A DNA stretch of 64,000 nt from Chelatococcus sp. (GCA_003248805.1 QFQY01000012.1:27482-91481); one strand, 5' to 3'; shown: positions 17,341 through 25,767, numbered from the stretch's first letter. Notes: generated from the letters alone by a model not told the origin. Translations and numbers: made by a program.

Positions 17341-19116
17341 TCACGCCGCGAAGACCGCAGCCGCATCCTCGACAGCGCCGGCGCCCTCGGTCACGGCCAG
17401 TTCCAACGCCGGCGCTTCCGTGACGAGATGCTCGGCATAGAAGCGCGCCGTCGCGAGCGCGCCGGTGCCGCCGTCCGCGGTCCGCAGGGCCAGCGCCTTC
17501 CGCGCCAATCCGGTGCCGCCCTGAGCCAGGGCGAAGAGCTTGAGATAAGGCGTCGCGCCGGCCAGCACATCGCCCTGCCCTTCGCCCATCGTCGCGAGCA
17601 TCCATTGCGTGGCGCGTTCCAGCGCATCGACTGCGGCGCGAAGGCGCGCGGCACTGTGCCCGAAGCCCGGCGTGTTGGCCGCCTCGACCTGCGCCACCAC
17701 TTCGCGCATCTCCGCGATCAGGCCTGCGACAGCCTTGCCGCCCGAGAGCGGCAGCTTGCGCAGCACCAGGTCGATCGCCTGGATGCCGTTGGTGCCCTCA
17801 TAGATTGTCGCGATGCGGGCGTCGCGCAGATGCTGGGCGGCCCCGGTCTCCTCGACATAGCCCATGCCGCCATGGACCTGGACGCCGGTGGAGGCGACCT
17901 CCACGCCGATGTCGGTCGCATAGGCCTTGGCGACGGGCGTCAGGATCGCGGTGCGCTCGGCTGCGGCCTTGCGCTTGCCCTCGTCCGGCTCGCGGCGGGA
18001 GCGATCGAGCGCCTCGGCGACCTGATAGGCGATGGCGCGGGACGCCTGCGTCTTGGCGCGCATCTCCATCAGCATGCGGCGAATGTCGGGATGCACCAGG
18101 ATCGGGCTCATGGCTGAGCCCTTCGGCGCGTCGAGTGCGACGCCCTGCCGGCGCTCCCGCGCGAAGGCCAGCGCCTGTTGATAGGCCCGCTCGGCGATGG
18201 CGACGCCCTGCAGTGCGACGTTGAGGCGGGCATTGTTCATCATCGTGAACATGCAGGCGAGGCCGCGATTCTCCTCTCCGATCAACCAGCCGATGGCGCC
18301 GCCCTTGTCGCCGAAGGCCATGGAACAGGTTGGCGAGGCATGGATACCGAGCTTGTGCTCCAGCCCCGAGCAGCGCAGGTCGTTGTGTTCGCCGAGCGAA
18401 CCATCGGCATTGACGAGATATTTCGGCACGAGGAAGAGCGAGATGCCGCGCGTCCCGGCCGGCGCATCGGGCAGGCGCGCGAGGACGAGATGGACGATGT
18501 TCCCCGTCAGGTCGTGCTCGCCATAGGTGATGAAGATCTTCTGGCCGGTGATCCGATAGGTGCCGTCGCCGGCCCGCTCGGCCCTGCTGCGGAGCGCATT
18601 GAGATCGGAGCCGGCCTGCGGCTCGGTCAGGTTCATCGTCCCCATCCACTCGCCGGAGACGAGCTTGGCGAGATAGGTCTCCTTGAGATGCTCCGAGCCA
18701 TGGGCATACAGCGCCTCGATGGCACCGACCGTGAGCAGCGGCCCCAGGGCGAAGGCAAACGCGGCGGAATTCCACATCTCGGTGCAAGCCGATTGCAGCA
18801 GCGCCGGCAGACCCTGGCCACCATACTCCTCGGGCGCGGGCAGAGCGTTCCAGCCCGCCTCGGCCCAGGCGGCATAAGCTTCCTTCCAGCCGGGCGGCGT
18901 CGTCACCGCGCCATCCTTCAAGGTCGAGCCATACTGATCGCCGACGCGATTGAGCGGCGCGATGACGTCGGCCGCGAACTTCGCGGCCTCGTCGAGTACC
19001 GCCTGCGTCATGTCGCCGTCGAGTTCGGGAGCGAGACCGTCCGCGATCAGGCGATCGAGACCTGCGACATGGCGCATCGTAGCGAGGATATCCTCGACCG
19101 GGGCGCGATAGCTCAT
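17341..19116 (-). CDS. Acyl-CoA dehydrogenase, long form with C-terminal extension
   Basis: About 591 residues from ATG 19116 (MSYRAPVEDILATMRHVAGL), chosen because GGGAGAAAC lies just upstream and the family starts here; the frame is open for 28 more residues. The FAD/substrate blocks are MNLTEPQAGSDL (near residue 160), QKIFITYGEHDLTGN (about 200), and IYEGTNGIQAIDLVLRKL (about 430), which carries the catalytic glutamate. The last 130 residues form the extra C-terminal domain of this subfamily. It dehydrogenates acyl-CoA in fatty-acid breakdown, passing electrons to ETF. It is divergent from tsaC. Confidence 0.92.
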   Translation of the reverse strand: MSYRAPVEDILATMRHVAGLDRLIADGLAPELDGDMTQAVLDEAAKFAADVIAPLNRVGDQYGSTLKDGAVTTPPGWKEAYAAWAEAGWNALPAPEEYGGQGLPALLQSACTEMWNSAAFAFALGPLLTVGAIEALYAHGSEHLKETYLAKLVSGEWMGTMNLTEPQAGSDLNALRSRAERAGDGTYRITGQKIFITYGEHDLTGNIVHLVLARLPDAPAGTRGISLFLVPKYLVNADGSLGEHNDLRCSGLEHKLGIHASPTCSMAFGDKGGAIGWLIGEENRGLACMFTMMNNARLNVALQGVAIAERAYQQALAFARERRQGVALDAPKGSAMSPILVHPDIRRMLMEMRAKTQASRAIAYQVAEALDRSRREPDEGKRKAAAERTAILTPVAKAYATDIGVEVASTGVQVHGGMGYVEETGAAQHLRDARIATIYEGTNGIQAIDLVLRKLPLSGGKAVAGLIAEMREVVAQVEAANTPGFGHSAARLRAAVDALERATQWMLATMGEGQGDVLAGATPYLKLFALAQGGTGLARKALALRTADGGTGALATARFYAEHLVTEAPALELAVTEGAGAVEDAAAVFAA

Positions 19117-19313
19117 CTTTGTTTCTCCCTGGGCGCCGGGGCCGCTTCTGCTCGCGGCCCTGGCTGTTCCGGCCTTGGCTGCTTTTGGCGTTGCCGCCAT
19201 GGTAGCGAGGAACTATCCCCGGAGCCACGCGCCGACGAGGACGACTTTGGTCAGGCGTGGGGTATAGTTTAGATATAAACGATATTCGGTCAATCGGGCG
19301 GTCATGCCTGACG

Positions 19314-20312
19314 ATGGGTGCAGCTTTGGGGCATGATCTGACGTCTCGTCTGGTGACGGAGCGCCTCACCGCCGATGCTCAGGGCATCGTGCGGGCGGCC
19401 GCGCTTCTGCGCGAGGGCGGGCTCGTCGCCCTGCCGACCGAGACCGTCTACGGCCTCGCGGCCGATGCAACCTCGGGCACGGCGGTCGCCGGTATCTATG
19501 CCGCGAAGGAGCGGCCGAGCTTCAACCCGTTGATCGCGCATCTGCCGGACCTCGCGAGCGCGCGCCGGCAGGGCCTCTTCGACGCGAACGCGCTCGCCCT
19601 CGCCAAGGCCTTCTGGCCGGGGCCGCTGACGCTCGTCGTGCCCGTGTCGCCGGGCTGCACCGTGTCCGAGCTGGCGCGGGCGGGCCTCGATTCCGTCGCG
19701 CTCCGGGTGCCGGCGCATCCGATCGCGCAGGCGGTCCTGGAGGCGGCGGGCCGGCCGATCGCGGCCCCCTCGGCCAATCGCTCGGGCCGCGTCAGCGCCA
19801 CCAGCGCGGAGCATGTGCTGGCGGATCTCGACGGGCGGATCGACGCGGTGCTCGATGCCGGCCCCACCCAGGTCGGCGTGGAATCGACCATCGTCGCCTG
19901 CCTGAACGGCGCCCCGAAGCTGCTGCGGCCCGGCGGGCTGGCGCGCGAGGCGGTCGAGGCCGTGATCGGCCGTCCGCTCGTGCTGGCGGGCGAGGCCGGC
20001 ATGGCGCCGATCTCGCCGGGCCTCCTCGCCTCCCACTACGCCCCGGCGGCGCGGGTGCGGCTCGACGCCGAGGCGCCGCAGGCGGGCGAGGCCTGGCTCG
20101 GCTTCGGTGCGGCCTCGATGCGGGGAGCAGGCCCGGTCGCGCTCGATCTCAGCCCCTCGGGCGACATCGGGGAAGCGGCGGCGAACCTCTTCGGCCATCT
20201 GCGGTCTCTCGACGCGGCGGGGCCGGCCGTGATCGCCGTGGCGCCGATCCCGATGGCCGGCCTCGGCGAGGCGATCAACGACCGGCTCAGGCGGGCGGCG
20301 GCGCCGCGCTGA
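19314..20312 (+). CDS. tsaC: L-threonylcarbamoyladenylate synthase (Sua5/TsaC)
   Basis: A 332-residue protein making threonylcarbamoyl-AMP for the t6A37 modification of ANN-decoding tRNAs. The YrdC domain is clear: GGLVALPTETVYGLAADATS (near residue 35), KERPSFNPLIAHLPD (about 65), FWPGPLTLVV (about 98), APSANRSGRVSATSAEHV (about 150) and GVESTIV (about 187). The extra C-terminal 110 residues are the Sua5 domain (LLASHYAP at about 242), so this is the long Sua5 form. ATG 19314 is the best-placed start. It is divergent from the acyl-CoA dehydrogenase. Confidence 0.93.
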   Translation: MGAALGHDLTSRLVTERLTADAQGIVRAAALLREGGLVALPTETVYGLAADATSGTAVAGIYAAKERPSFNPLIAHLPDLASARRQGLFDANALALAKAFWPGPLTLVVPVSPGCTVSELARAGLDSVALRVPAHPIAQAVLEAAGRPIAAPSANRSGRVSATSAEHVLADLDGRIDAVLDAGPTQVGVESTIVACLNGAPKLLRPGGLAREAVEAVIGRPLVLAGEAGMAPISPGLLASHYAPAARVRLDAEAPQAGEAWLGFGAASMRGAGPVALDLSPSGDIGEAAANLFGHLRSLDAAGPAVIAVAPIPMAGLGEAINDRLRRAAAPR

Positions 20313-20333
20313 CGCCGTCCCCGATGCCGCCGA

Positions 20334-21569
20334 TCACGCCGGTTGGGGTGCCGCCGGCCGGTGGACCGGCTTCTCGACGATGGGCAGGTTGATGAGCGCC
20401 GAGGCCACGCCGAGCGCGACCGAGAGCCACCAGACGAACTGGTAGTTGCCCATCGATTCATAGAGCACGCCACCCAGCCAGACGCCCAGAAACCCGCCGA
20501 CCTGATGCGAGAAGAAGGCGAAGCCGTAGAGCATCGCCATGTATTTTGTGCCGAACATCAGCATGACGAGCGAGGAGGTCGGCGGCACGGTCGAGAGCCA
20601 GAACAGGCCGATGACGATGCCGAATGAGATCGAGGTCAGCGGGCTCGCCGGCAGCATGATGAAGGCGGCGATGGCGACGGCCCGGCCGAGATAGATCCAG
20701 GCTAGGAGATGGCGCTTGGGCATGCGCGTCGAGAGCCAGCCCGAGGAGAGCGAGCCGACCGCGTTGGCGAGGCCGATCACCGCGAGCGTCCAGCCGCCGA
20801 CCCAGGCCGGCAGGCCCATATCCTTGAGATAGGCCGGCATATGGACGGTGATGAAGGCGAGCTGGAAGCCGCAGGTGAAGAAGCCCAGCACCAGCAGCAC
20901 ATAGGAGCGATGGCGGAAGGCCTCGCCCAGCGCCTGCGCCACGGTCTGGTTCGGCAGGTTGGCAGCCGCCGCGCCCGCGCCCTCGCCGAGCTTGCGCGTG
21001 GCGAGCAGGATCGAGATCGGCAGGACCGGCAGCAGGGTCAGCGCGAAGACGACGAGCGCCTGCTGCCAGCCCAGCGTCTCGATCATGATGTTGCCGATGG
21101 GCGGGAACAGGAACTGGCCGAAGGAGCCGGCGGCGGTGCCGGCGCCGAAGGCCATCGGCCGCCATTGCTCGGGCAGCAGCTTGCCGAAGGCCGCGAGCAC
21201 GAGGTTGAACGAGCAGGCCGAGAGCCCGAAGCCGATCAGGACGCCGGCGCCGAGATGGAGCTGCAGCGGCGTGGTCGCATAGGCCATCGTCACGAGGCCG
21301 GCGGCGTAGAGCAGCGCCCCGACGCAGAGCACGCGCACCGTGCCGTAACGATCGGCGATGGCGCCGGCGAAGGGCGCGCCGAGGCCCCAGAGCAGGTTCT
21401 GGATCGCGATGGCGAGCCCGAAGATATCCCGCCCCCAGCCGAACTGGACCGTCATCGGGATCTGGAACAGGCCGGCGCTGGCGCGCGGCCCGAAGGTGAT
21501 CAGCGCGACGAGGCAGCCGGCGGCGACGATCAGCTCCGGGGCGTAACCCCGCGCGGTCTTGGCGTTCAT
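20334..21569 (-). CDS. MFS transporter (oxalate/monocarboxylate-type)
   Basis: A 411-residue, twelve-helix transporter. FAGAIADRYGTVRVLCVGA (near residue 58) is the signature loop between helices 2 and 3, and the second half repeats it as LSSGWLSTRMPKRHLL. The N-terminal FGPRASAGLFQIPMTVQFGW pattern resembles the OxlT/monocarboxylate subfamily. The substrate is probably an organic anion but is not proved. It converges with tsaC (21 bases) and is divergent from the cell wall hydrolase, with a 246-base gap in which I see no gene. Confidence 0.87.
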   Translation of the reverse strand: MNAKTARGYAPELIVAAGCLVALITFGPRASAGLFQIPMTVQFGWGRDIFGLAIAIQNLLWGLGAPFAGAIADRYGTVRVLCVGALLYAAGLVTMAYATTPLQLHLGAGVLIGFGLSACSFNLVLAAFGKLLPEQWRPMAFGAGTAAGSFGQFLFPPIGNIMIETLGWQQALVVFALTLLPVLPISILLATRKLGEGAGAAAANLPNQTVAQALGEAFRHRSYVLLVLGFFTCGFQLAFITVHMPAYLKDMGLPAWVGGWTLAVIGLANAVGSLSSGWLSTRMPKRHLLAWIYLGRAVAIAAFIMLPASPLTSISFGIVIGLFWLSTVPPTSSLVMLMFGTKYMAMLYGFAFFSHQVGGFLGVWLGGVLYESMGNYQFVWWLSVALGVASALINLPIVEKPVHRPAAPQPA

Positions 21570-21815
21570 GGTCGAATCTCCGGCCCGGGCGGTCGATCGT
21601 GCGGTTGCACGTTAGCCGCGCTTCCGAGGCCGCGACAGCGCGAATTCGTGAGGTCCGACATCACGAAAACAGATGCGCGGGGGTCGACCGTCCATCGTGG
21701 CACAGCCGCCTGCGGCCGCCGTTAACCGCCGCTCAACCCTACCGGGGCGATAACATCTTCGGTGAAAGGCACGCTGAAGGCGCGCCGATCGGGCCTCGTA
21801 AGCCGCGACGGGTGA

Positions 21816-23117
21816 GTGGGTTTGAGTCATATTCGTTCGCACAGGCACAGGAGACGGCGCGGCAAGCCCGTGCTGCGCTGGACCGCGGCCACCGTGGCGC
21901 CCTGGGTCCTGTCGGTCGGATTGCTGGTGTCCTTCACCGCCTCGGCAGGGCAGACGCCCGCGGGCGACGGCCTGCCCGCTTCCGCCATTCCGCGTGCCGC
22001 CCCCCCTCTCTTCTCGGAGCTCGAGGAAGGCCCCTCCATGCTGGTTGCGGCCAGCGCCTTCCGTCTACCCGGGCTCTCGCTGTCCTCGTCCTTCCGGCAG
22101 GCGCATCTCTCCTTCGACGATCCCGAGCAGCGTGTCGTCATCGACCCGCGCCAGCCGCGCGAGGACCTGAAGCGCTCGGCCCGGAATTTCCCGGAGGTCG
22201 ACCGCACGGCGAAGAGCGATCCGCTGCCGATCCTGCGGCCGGGCCTGTCGGCCGGCGCGGGACGCGAGGCGGGGCGCGAGCTCGAGCGGGTCGTGTTCGG
22301 CGACAACCAGCCCGGCCTGATCTCGGCCGGCTTCTCGCCGCAGACGGCGAGCACCGCGATGCGGCTGGAGGGACCGCCTGTCGGCTTCGAGCCCTTCGCC
22401 AACGACGAGGGGCTGACCGACCCGGCGCTCTCCGATTCCTCGCCCGTCTCGCTCAAGCCGGTCATCACCTCGGCCCGGCAGGCGGAGCTGCATCTGGAGA
22501 GCATCGACGGCTCCTCGCCCTCGGTGCCCCATGCGCTCGCGCGCGCCTCGGCGACGCCCGCCACGCGCAGCCCCGCCACGACCCTGCCCAGCCCGGCGCC
22601 GCATGCGCCCGCCCCCGCGCTCGCCTCGCTCGGCGGCACCGGCCGCGACTACGGGCGGGCCGTGACCCGGCAGGTTTCCGTCTATGCCGGGCTGATCGTG
22701 CCGGAGAACATGGCGCGCGAGCAGCGCTGCCTCGCCGAGGCGGTCTATTTCGAGGCGCGCTCGGAATCGCAGGAGGGCCAGGCGGCGGTGGCGCAGGTGG
22801 TGCTGAACCGCGTCAAGAGCGGGCTCTATCCGAATTCGGTCTGCGGCGTCGTCTACCAGAACAGCAGCCGCTACATGGCCTGCCAGTTCACCTTCACCTG
22901 CGAAGGCAAGTCGCTGCGCATCACCGAGCCGGCGCCCTGGCGCGACGCGGTGCGGATCGCGCGCGAGGTCTATGAGGGCACGACCTATCTGCCCGAGGTC
23001 GGCAGCTCGACGCATTACCACGCGCAATATGTCCGCCCCTACTGGGCGAAAAAGCTCAAGAAGATGGACACGATCGGCCAGCACGTCTTCTACAAGCTGC
23101 GGCCGGGGCAGACGTGA
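21816..23117 (+). CDS. Cell wall hydrolase, SleB-like
   Basis: A 433-residue protein starting at GTG 21816. A basic N-terminus is followed by one membrane segment (about residues 22-42), then a long Pro/Ser/Ala-rich periplasmic linker. The C-terminal Hydrolase_2 domain (about 300-430) contains EQRCLAEAVYFEARSESQEG with the catalytic glutamate, QAAVAQVVLNRVKSGLYPN, CQFTFTCEGK and STHYHAQYVRPYWAKKL. Family members cleave peptidoglycan glycan strands. The stop TGA at 23115 may coincide with the left end of the prophage, so the last residue or two of the native protein could have been altered by insertion. Confidence 0.9.
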   Translation: MGLSHIRSHRHRRRRGKPVLRWTAATVAPWVLSVGLLVSFTASAGQTPAGDGLPASAIPRAAPPLFSELEEGPSMLVAASAFRLPGLSLSSSFRQAHLSFDDPEQRVVIDPRQPREDLKRSARNFPEVDRTAKSDPLPILRPGLSAGAGREAGRELERVVFGDNQPGLISAGFSPQTASTAMRLEGPPVGFEPFANDEGLTDPALSDSSPVSLKPVITSARQAELHLESIDGSSPSVPHALARASATPATRSPATTLPSPAPHAPAPALASLGGTGRDYGRAVTRQVSVYAGLIVPENMAREQRCLAEAVYFEARSESQEGQAAVAQVVLNRVKSGLYPNSVCGVVYQNSSRYMACQFTFTCEGKSLRITEPAPWRDAVRIAREVYEGTTYLPEVGSSTHYHAQYVRPYWAKKLKKMDTIGQHVFYKLRPGQT

Positions 23118-23475
23118 AGCTGTGAAACGAAAAATCACATGGCAACGGCAGGGGTAAGCCGGGATTAGGCGGGATTGTGCGGGATCAGCCGGAAAAGCGC
23201 GGCGCGGCAAGGGGTTGTGAGTGGCGGGCGCTGGAAGTCATTGCCATTTGATTGTTCGTCGATATTGCGGCCGGAAACCCCGAAAGCCCAGGAGCCGGAA
23301 ATCGACCTTTCTGCTAACCCCTTGAAAACACGTTCGGCCGGCCAGGCGAACCCGGAACAAAAGCGCCAGTGGCACACCAGCGCTTCCGACTTCCGAAAAA
23401 CGTATTCTTTTCAGGGGGATAAACGAAGAGAACGGGCATTGTGCCCATTCTCGAACTCGGAAGTGGAATCGCCAC
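23115..23475. other. Candidate prophage left end (non-coding, multiple short repeats)
   Basis: This gene-free stretch begins TGAAGCTGTGAAACGAAAAA. That resembles the right end of phage Mu as I remember it (TG at the tip, TGAAGC, then ACGAAAAA). Three tandem 10-base units sharing CGGGAT follow at 23160-23189. The motif CCGGAAA or CCGAAAAA recurs at 23189, 23271, 23295 and 23393. Repeated short sites over several hundred bases are what transposase-binding ends look like. The assignment is inference. The partner end and the 5-base target duplication lie outside the window. Confidence 0.35.
23428..23452 (-). terminator. Probable Rho-independent terminator for the leftward gene pair
   Basis: Read on the reverse strand, an 11-base stem with one mismatch (GAGAATGGGCA pairing with TGCCCGTTCTC, loop CAA) is followed by TTCGTTT. 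It lies 24 bases after the stop at 23476. Confidence 0.55.
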
Positions 23476-23601
23476 TCACCACGGCCGCCAGCCCCGCATG
23501 ATCCACGACCAGGTGAAGATCGCGCAGGCGAGCATGCCGATCGCTGCGGTGAGCAGGCCGATGCGGCTGGGCGGCTCGTCGAAGGGATCCTGCTCGTCCA
23601 T
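23476..23601 (-). CDS. Small single-helix membrane protein
   Basis: Forty-one residues starting MDEQDPFDEPPSRIG at ATG 23601. An acidic head is followed by one membrane segment (about residues 15-35) and a short Trp/Arg-rich end. It starts 5 bases after the stop of the upstream gene and is followed by a terminator, so the two form a small operon. No family recognised. It may belong to the prophage left end or to the host. Confidence 0.5.
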   Translation of the reverse strand: MDEQDPFDEPPSRIGLLTAAIGMLACAIFTWSWIMRGWRPW

Positions 23602-23606
23602 CGGCT

Positions 23607-23957
23607 CTACGACTCCCTCCCGCCTGTCCAGATCTCGATGCCGAGCCGCGCCGCCTCGGCCCGCCGCGCGAGCTCGCGTGCGTCGGGCCGGTCGACATGA
23701 AGAGACGCCGGGTCCACCGGCATATCGACGCGCCTCCCGCCGAAATCCGTGGCGAAGGCGTCGGCGGTCTCCGGCCTGCAGAAGCACCAGCGCATCCCGG
23801 CATGGCTGCGCACGGTGGCGTGGCTGTGGGCGCTGGCCCAGCGGTACATGATCAGCATCGCGTTGCCGAGGCCTGTCTCCGGAACCACGATCTCGACCTG
23901 GAAGGGATGCGTCCGGTGGCGCTGCCGGTTCGTGATCTCGCCTTTTCGCCTGCTCAT
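23607..23957 (-). CDS. Hypothetical protein
   Basis: A 116-residue soluble protein with a strong ribosome site (AGGAGGG) before ATG 23957. The core VEIVVPETGLGNAMLIMYRW and the segment MRWCFCRPETADAFATDFGG look like a conserved fold, and the ends are Arg-rich. I do not recognise a family. It is divergent from the gene at 24067, the two starts being 109 bases apart. Whether it is phage cargo or host DNA depends on where the prophage left end is. Confidence 0.55.
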   Translation of the reverse strand: MSRRKGEITNRQRHRTHPFQVEIVVPETGLGNAMLIMYRWASAHSHATVRSHAGMRWCFCRPETADAFATDFGGRRVDMPVDPASLHVDRPDARELARRAEAARLGIEIWTGGRES

Positions 23958-24066
23958 GGTCGTCCCTCCTGACTCGCTGCGTCAGGAATGTTCTTGCTCT
24001 GTTCTCATAGGCGCGCAATCCTAGATCAACCTCGACATGGGGATCGAGGCCTAACAGGAGCGTTTC

Positions 24067-24411
24067 ATGAGTAAGAGCGGGCCGCGGCGTGAGACCGTCG
24101 CGCACCTCACCTATTTCGTCGTCCAGACCTTCAGGGCGGTTAAGGGCTCTGCGGGGAAGATCAGCGCCGAGGATCCGATCCAGGCGCGCGATCACGACCA
24201 TGCCATGCGGCTCGTCGAGCGCTACAGGCCGATCCGCGCCGGCGTCGTCGCCTTCCACCGGACCGGATCGCCGGCGACCGGCGAATGGGAGGATGCGGTG
24301 CTGATCGCGCGCCACGGCCAAGTCTCGGCCGAGGCGGACATGATGCGGCCGGCCGACGAAGCCGATTTCGAGAGTTGCGAGCTCATGGAAACCGATTTGA
24401 AGGTCGCTTGA
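24067..24411 (+). CDS. Hypothetical protein
   Basis: This 114-residue protein starts MSKSGPRRETVAHLTYFVVQ with AGGAG at 24056-24060. A short hairpin (24030-24049) lies in its leader. The sequence looks like a compact alpha/beta protein (FVVQTFRAVKG near residue 17, AGVVAFHRTGSPATGEWEDA near 60). No cysteines dominate and there is no signal peptide. No family recognised. It converges on a leftward gene across a shared terminator. Confidence 0.55.
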   Translation: MSKSGPRRETVAHLTYFVVQTFRAVKGSAGKISAEDPIQARDHDHAMRLVERYRPIRAGVVAFHRTGSPATGEWEDAVLIARHGQVSAEADMMRPADEADFESCELMETDLKVA

Positions 24412-24418
24412 AGACTGA

Positions 24419-24440
24419 GAGCCCCGCGTTTGCGGGGCTC
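24419..24440. terminator. Bidirectional Rho-independent terminator
   Basis: A perfect 9-base stem, GAGCCCCGC and GCGGGGCTC, with loop GTTT lies between two convergent genes. It overlaps the stop codon of the leftward gene. On the plus strand ATTTC follows, a weak U-tract. Confidence 0.65.
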
Positions 24441-24918
24441 ATTTCAACTTGGCAATGCCGCGTCTGCATTTCACGCCAGCCTCACGGTAGGCCTTTAGAG
24501 ATGCCTCTGCGGCGATCTCGCCTCGAGCAGTCCGCTTCAGTTTGTCGTCGACGAAATTCGCGAGCTCCTGTGCCGTCGTGGCGCAATAAATCCGGGCGAC
24601 AGTCCATTTGTCATCGTCAGGCCAGGTCGTCGGGTCATTGGATCGCGCCCGCAACTCTGCAGCCTGCCGCTGAAGCTCTGCCAAATCGCCTATCTGCACC
24701 GCTTTGACGACGAGTGCCTCGTGCGCCTGCATGGCGCGGGCCCACCGCGTAACGGGCATCCCGCTCGGCTCGGCCGCGACGGTTCTACGGAAGCCGAGAT
24801 CATCGCAGCGCCGATTTGACCGATCCTGGCTGATCTCCTGTGCCGAGCAGCGGTCGAGAGCGCTTGCGGGCGAACCGATCAGCGGCGCCAGTAGCGCCAA
24901 CGCAGCCACAACCTTCAT
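24439..24918 (-). CDS. Secreted hypothetical protein, probable lysogenic-conversion gene
   Basis: A 159-residue protein with a clean signal peptide: MKVVAALALLAPLIGSPASA, cleavage after residue 20. Four cysteines in the mature part could pair. The rest is helical and charged. The ATG overlaps the repressor stop codon by four bases (ATGA), so it is translated from the repressor transcript and expressed in the lysogen. That is the position of a classic conversion ('moron') gene acting in the periplasm. I do not recognise the family, and the role is inferred from position only. Confidence 0.65.
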   Translation of the reverse strand: MKVVAALALLAPLIGSPASALDRCSAQEISQDRSNRRCDDLGFRRTVAAEPSGMPVTRWARAMQAHEALVVKAVQIGDLAELQRQAAELRARSNDPTTWPDDDKWTVARIYCATTAQELANFVDDKLKRTARGEIAAEASLKAYREAGVKCRRGIAKLK

Positions 24919-25628
24919 ATCCGACCTCCTGCCCAGACGACCCGACCGGCGATCTTAAGCGACCGCGCTTCCGGCTCGGTCAGTGTTTCCGTCTCGTAGC
25001 GCGGATTGTCGCTGATCAGCGTCACGCGCCCTTCCATGCCGCGCCCGATGCGCTTGATCCGAACATCGTTGTTGTGAACCACGACGAAAATTGCGTCGAG
25101 CCGGGGCCGTTGCCAGCGGATATCCGATAGGCAGATCGCATCTTCCTTGATCGTCTCGGTCATGCTGTCGCCTCGCGAGTCGAGGAAGCGGGCGAATTCC
25201 ACTGGGAGGTTGAGCTGCTCGAGCCACCGCCTGGGGAATGGCAGATGATCCTTCGCGATCGGGTTTGAGTTTTCGATCCCGGGCCCGGCACTGGCGATGA
25301 CCTCCAACAGCGGCACGAAGACCACTTCGGATGCCATGTCGGGATCCAGAACCAACCCACGCTCGGCAACATATGTGGGCGCCGTGCGATCGCTCAGATA
25401 GCGATGCGGCGCGACCTCCTCGCCATAAAGAAGGTACTCGACTGAGACCCCGCAGAAGCGAGCGATGGACGCAAGCTTGTAAGCGCCCGGTTCATTATCG
25501 GCCTTAAAATAGCGCTTTATAGCACTTTCCGAGACTGCCGAGCCTTCCGCGACGACCGTCAGGCCGCCTCGTGCTTTCACGGCCTCTTCGAGGCGAAGGC
25601 CCCAACCAGGCGTAGGGGTCTGGCTCAT
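24915..25628 (-). CDS. Phage repressor, XRE helix-turn-helix plus S24 self-cleavage domain
   Basis: A 237-residue CI/LexA-type repressor. The N-terminal helix-turn-helix covers about residues 10-68 (LTVVAEGSAVSESAIKRYFK). The C-terminal S24 peptidase domain has the catalytic serine in RGDSM (Ser155) and the lysine in VRIKRIGR (Lys192). The cleavage site is visible as Ala114-Gly115 in IASAGPG. This set of residues implies RecA-stimulated self-cleavage and induction by DNA damage. The gene is divergent from ner, with an operator-like region between. The phage Mu c repressor is not of this type. Confidence 0.92.
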   Translation of the reverse strand: MSQTPTPGWGLRLEEAVKARGGLTVVAEGSAVSESAIKRYFKADNEPGAYKLASIARFCGVSVEYLLYGEEVAPHRYLSDRTAPTYVAERGLVLDPDMASEVVFVPLLEVIASAGPGIENSNPIAKDHLPFPRRWLEQLNLPVEFARFLDSRGDSMTETIKEDAICLSDIRWQRPRLDAIFVVVHNNDVRIKRIGRGMEGRVTLISDNPRYETETLTEPEARSLKIAGRVVWAGGRI

Positions 25629-25729
25629 ATCTGGGCTCTGACGTTCATATTCGTCTCGTATTGCAAAATCTGGCTTGACCGTCGCTCACATATGTGGGCT
25701 AACTGCACAAGTGCCGTCCAGATGTGTGG
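25626..25729. promoter_or_regulatory. Repressor operator cluster and early promoter
   Basis: CATATCTGGGCT (25626-25637, on the repressor start codon) and CATATGTGGGCT (25689-25700) are near-identical direct copies. The second contains the perfect palindrome CACATATGTG (25687-25696). An inverted relative, CCAGATGTGTGG, lies at 25718-25729. A -35-like TTGACC (25675-25680) puts the palindromic copy inside the spacer of a rightward promoter, with GCTAAC as a weak -10. Repressor binding here would shut off the early operon. A third exact 12-base copy (ACATATGTGGGC, 25369-25380) lies inside the repressor gene. Confidence 0.6.
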
Positions 25730-25767
25730 TTAACACGCGAACCCCGGCATTGCGAGACAGGACACCC

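Noticed and set aside
23160..23189. CRISPR-like array
   Set aside because: The repeats are only 10 bases, tandem and without spacers, and no cas genes are present anywhere in the window.
23992..24015. TGTTCTTGCTCTG... as an alternative prophage left tip
   Set aside because: It has the TG tip but no repeated transposase-like motifs behind it and lies in a normal divergent promoter. It is kept only as a fallback.
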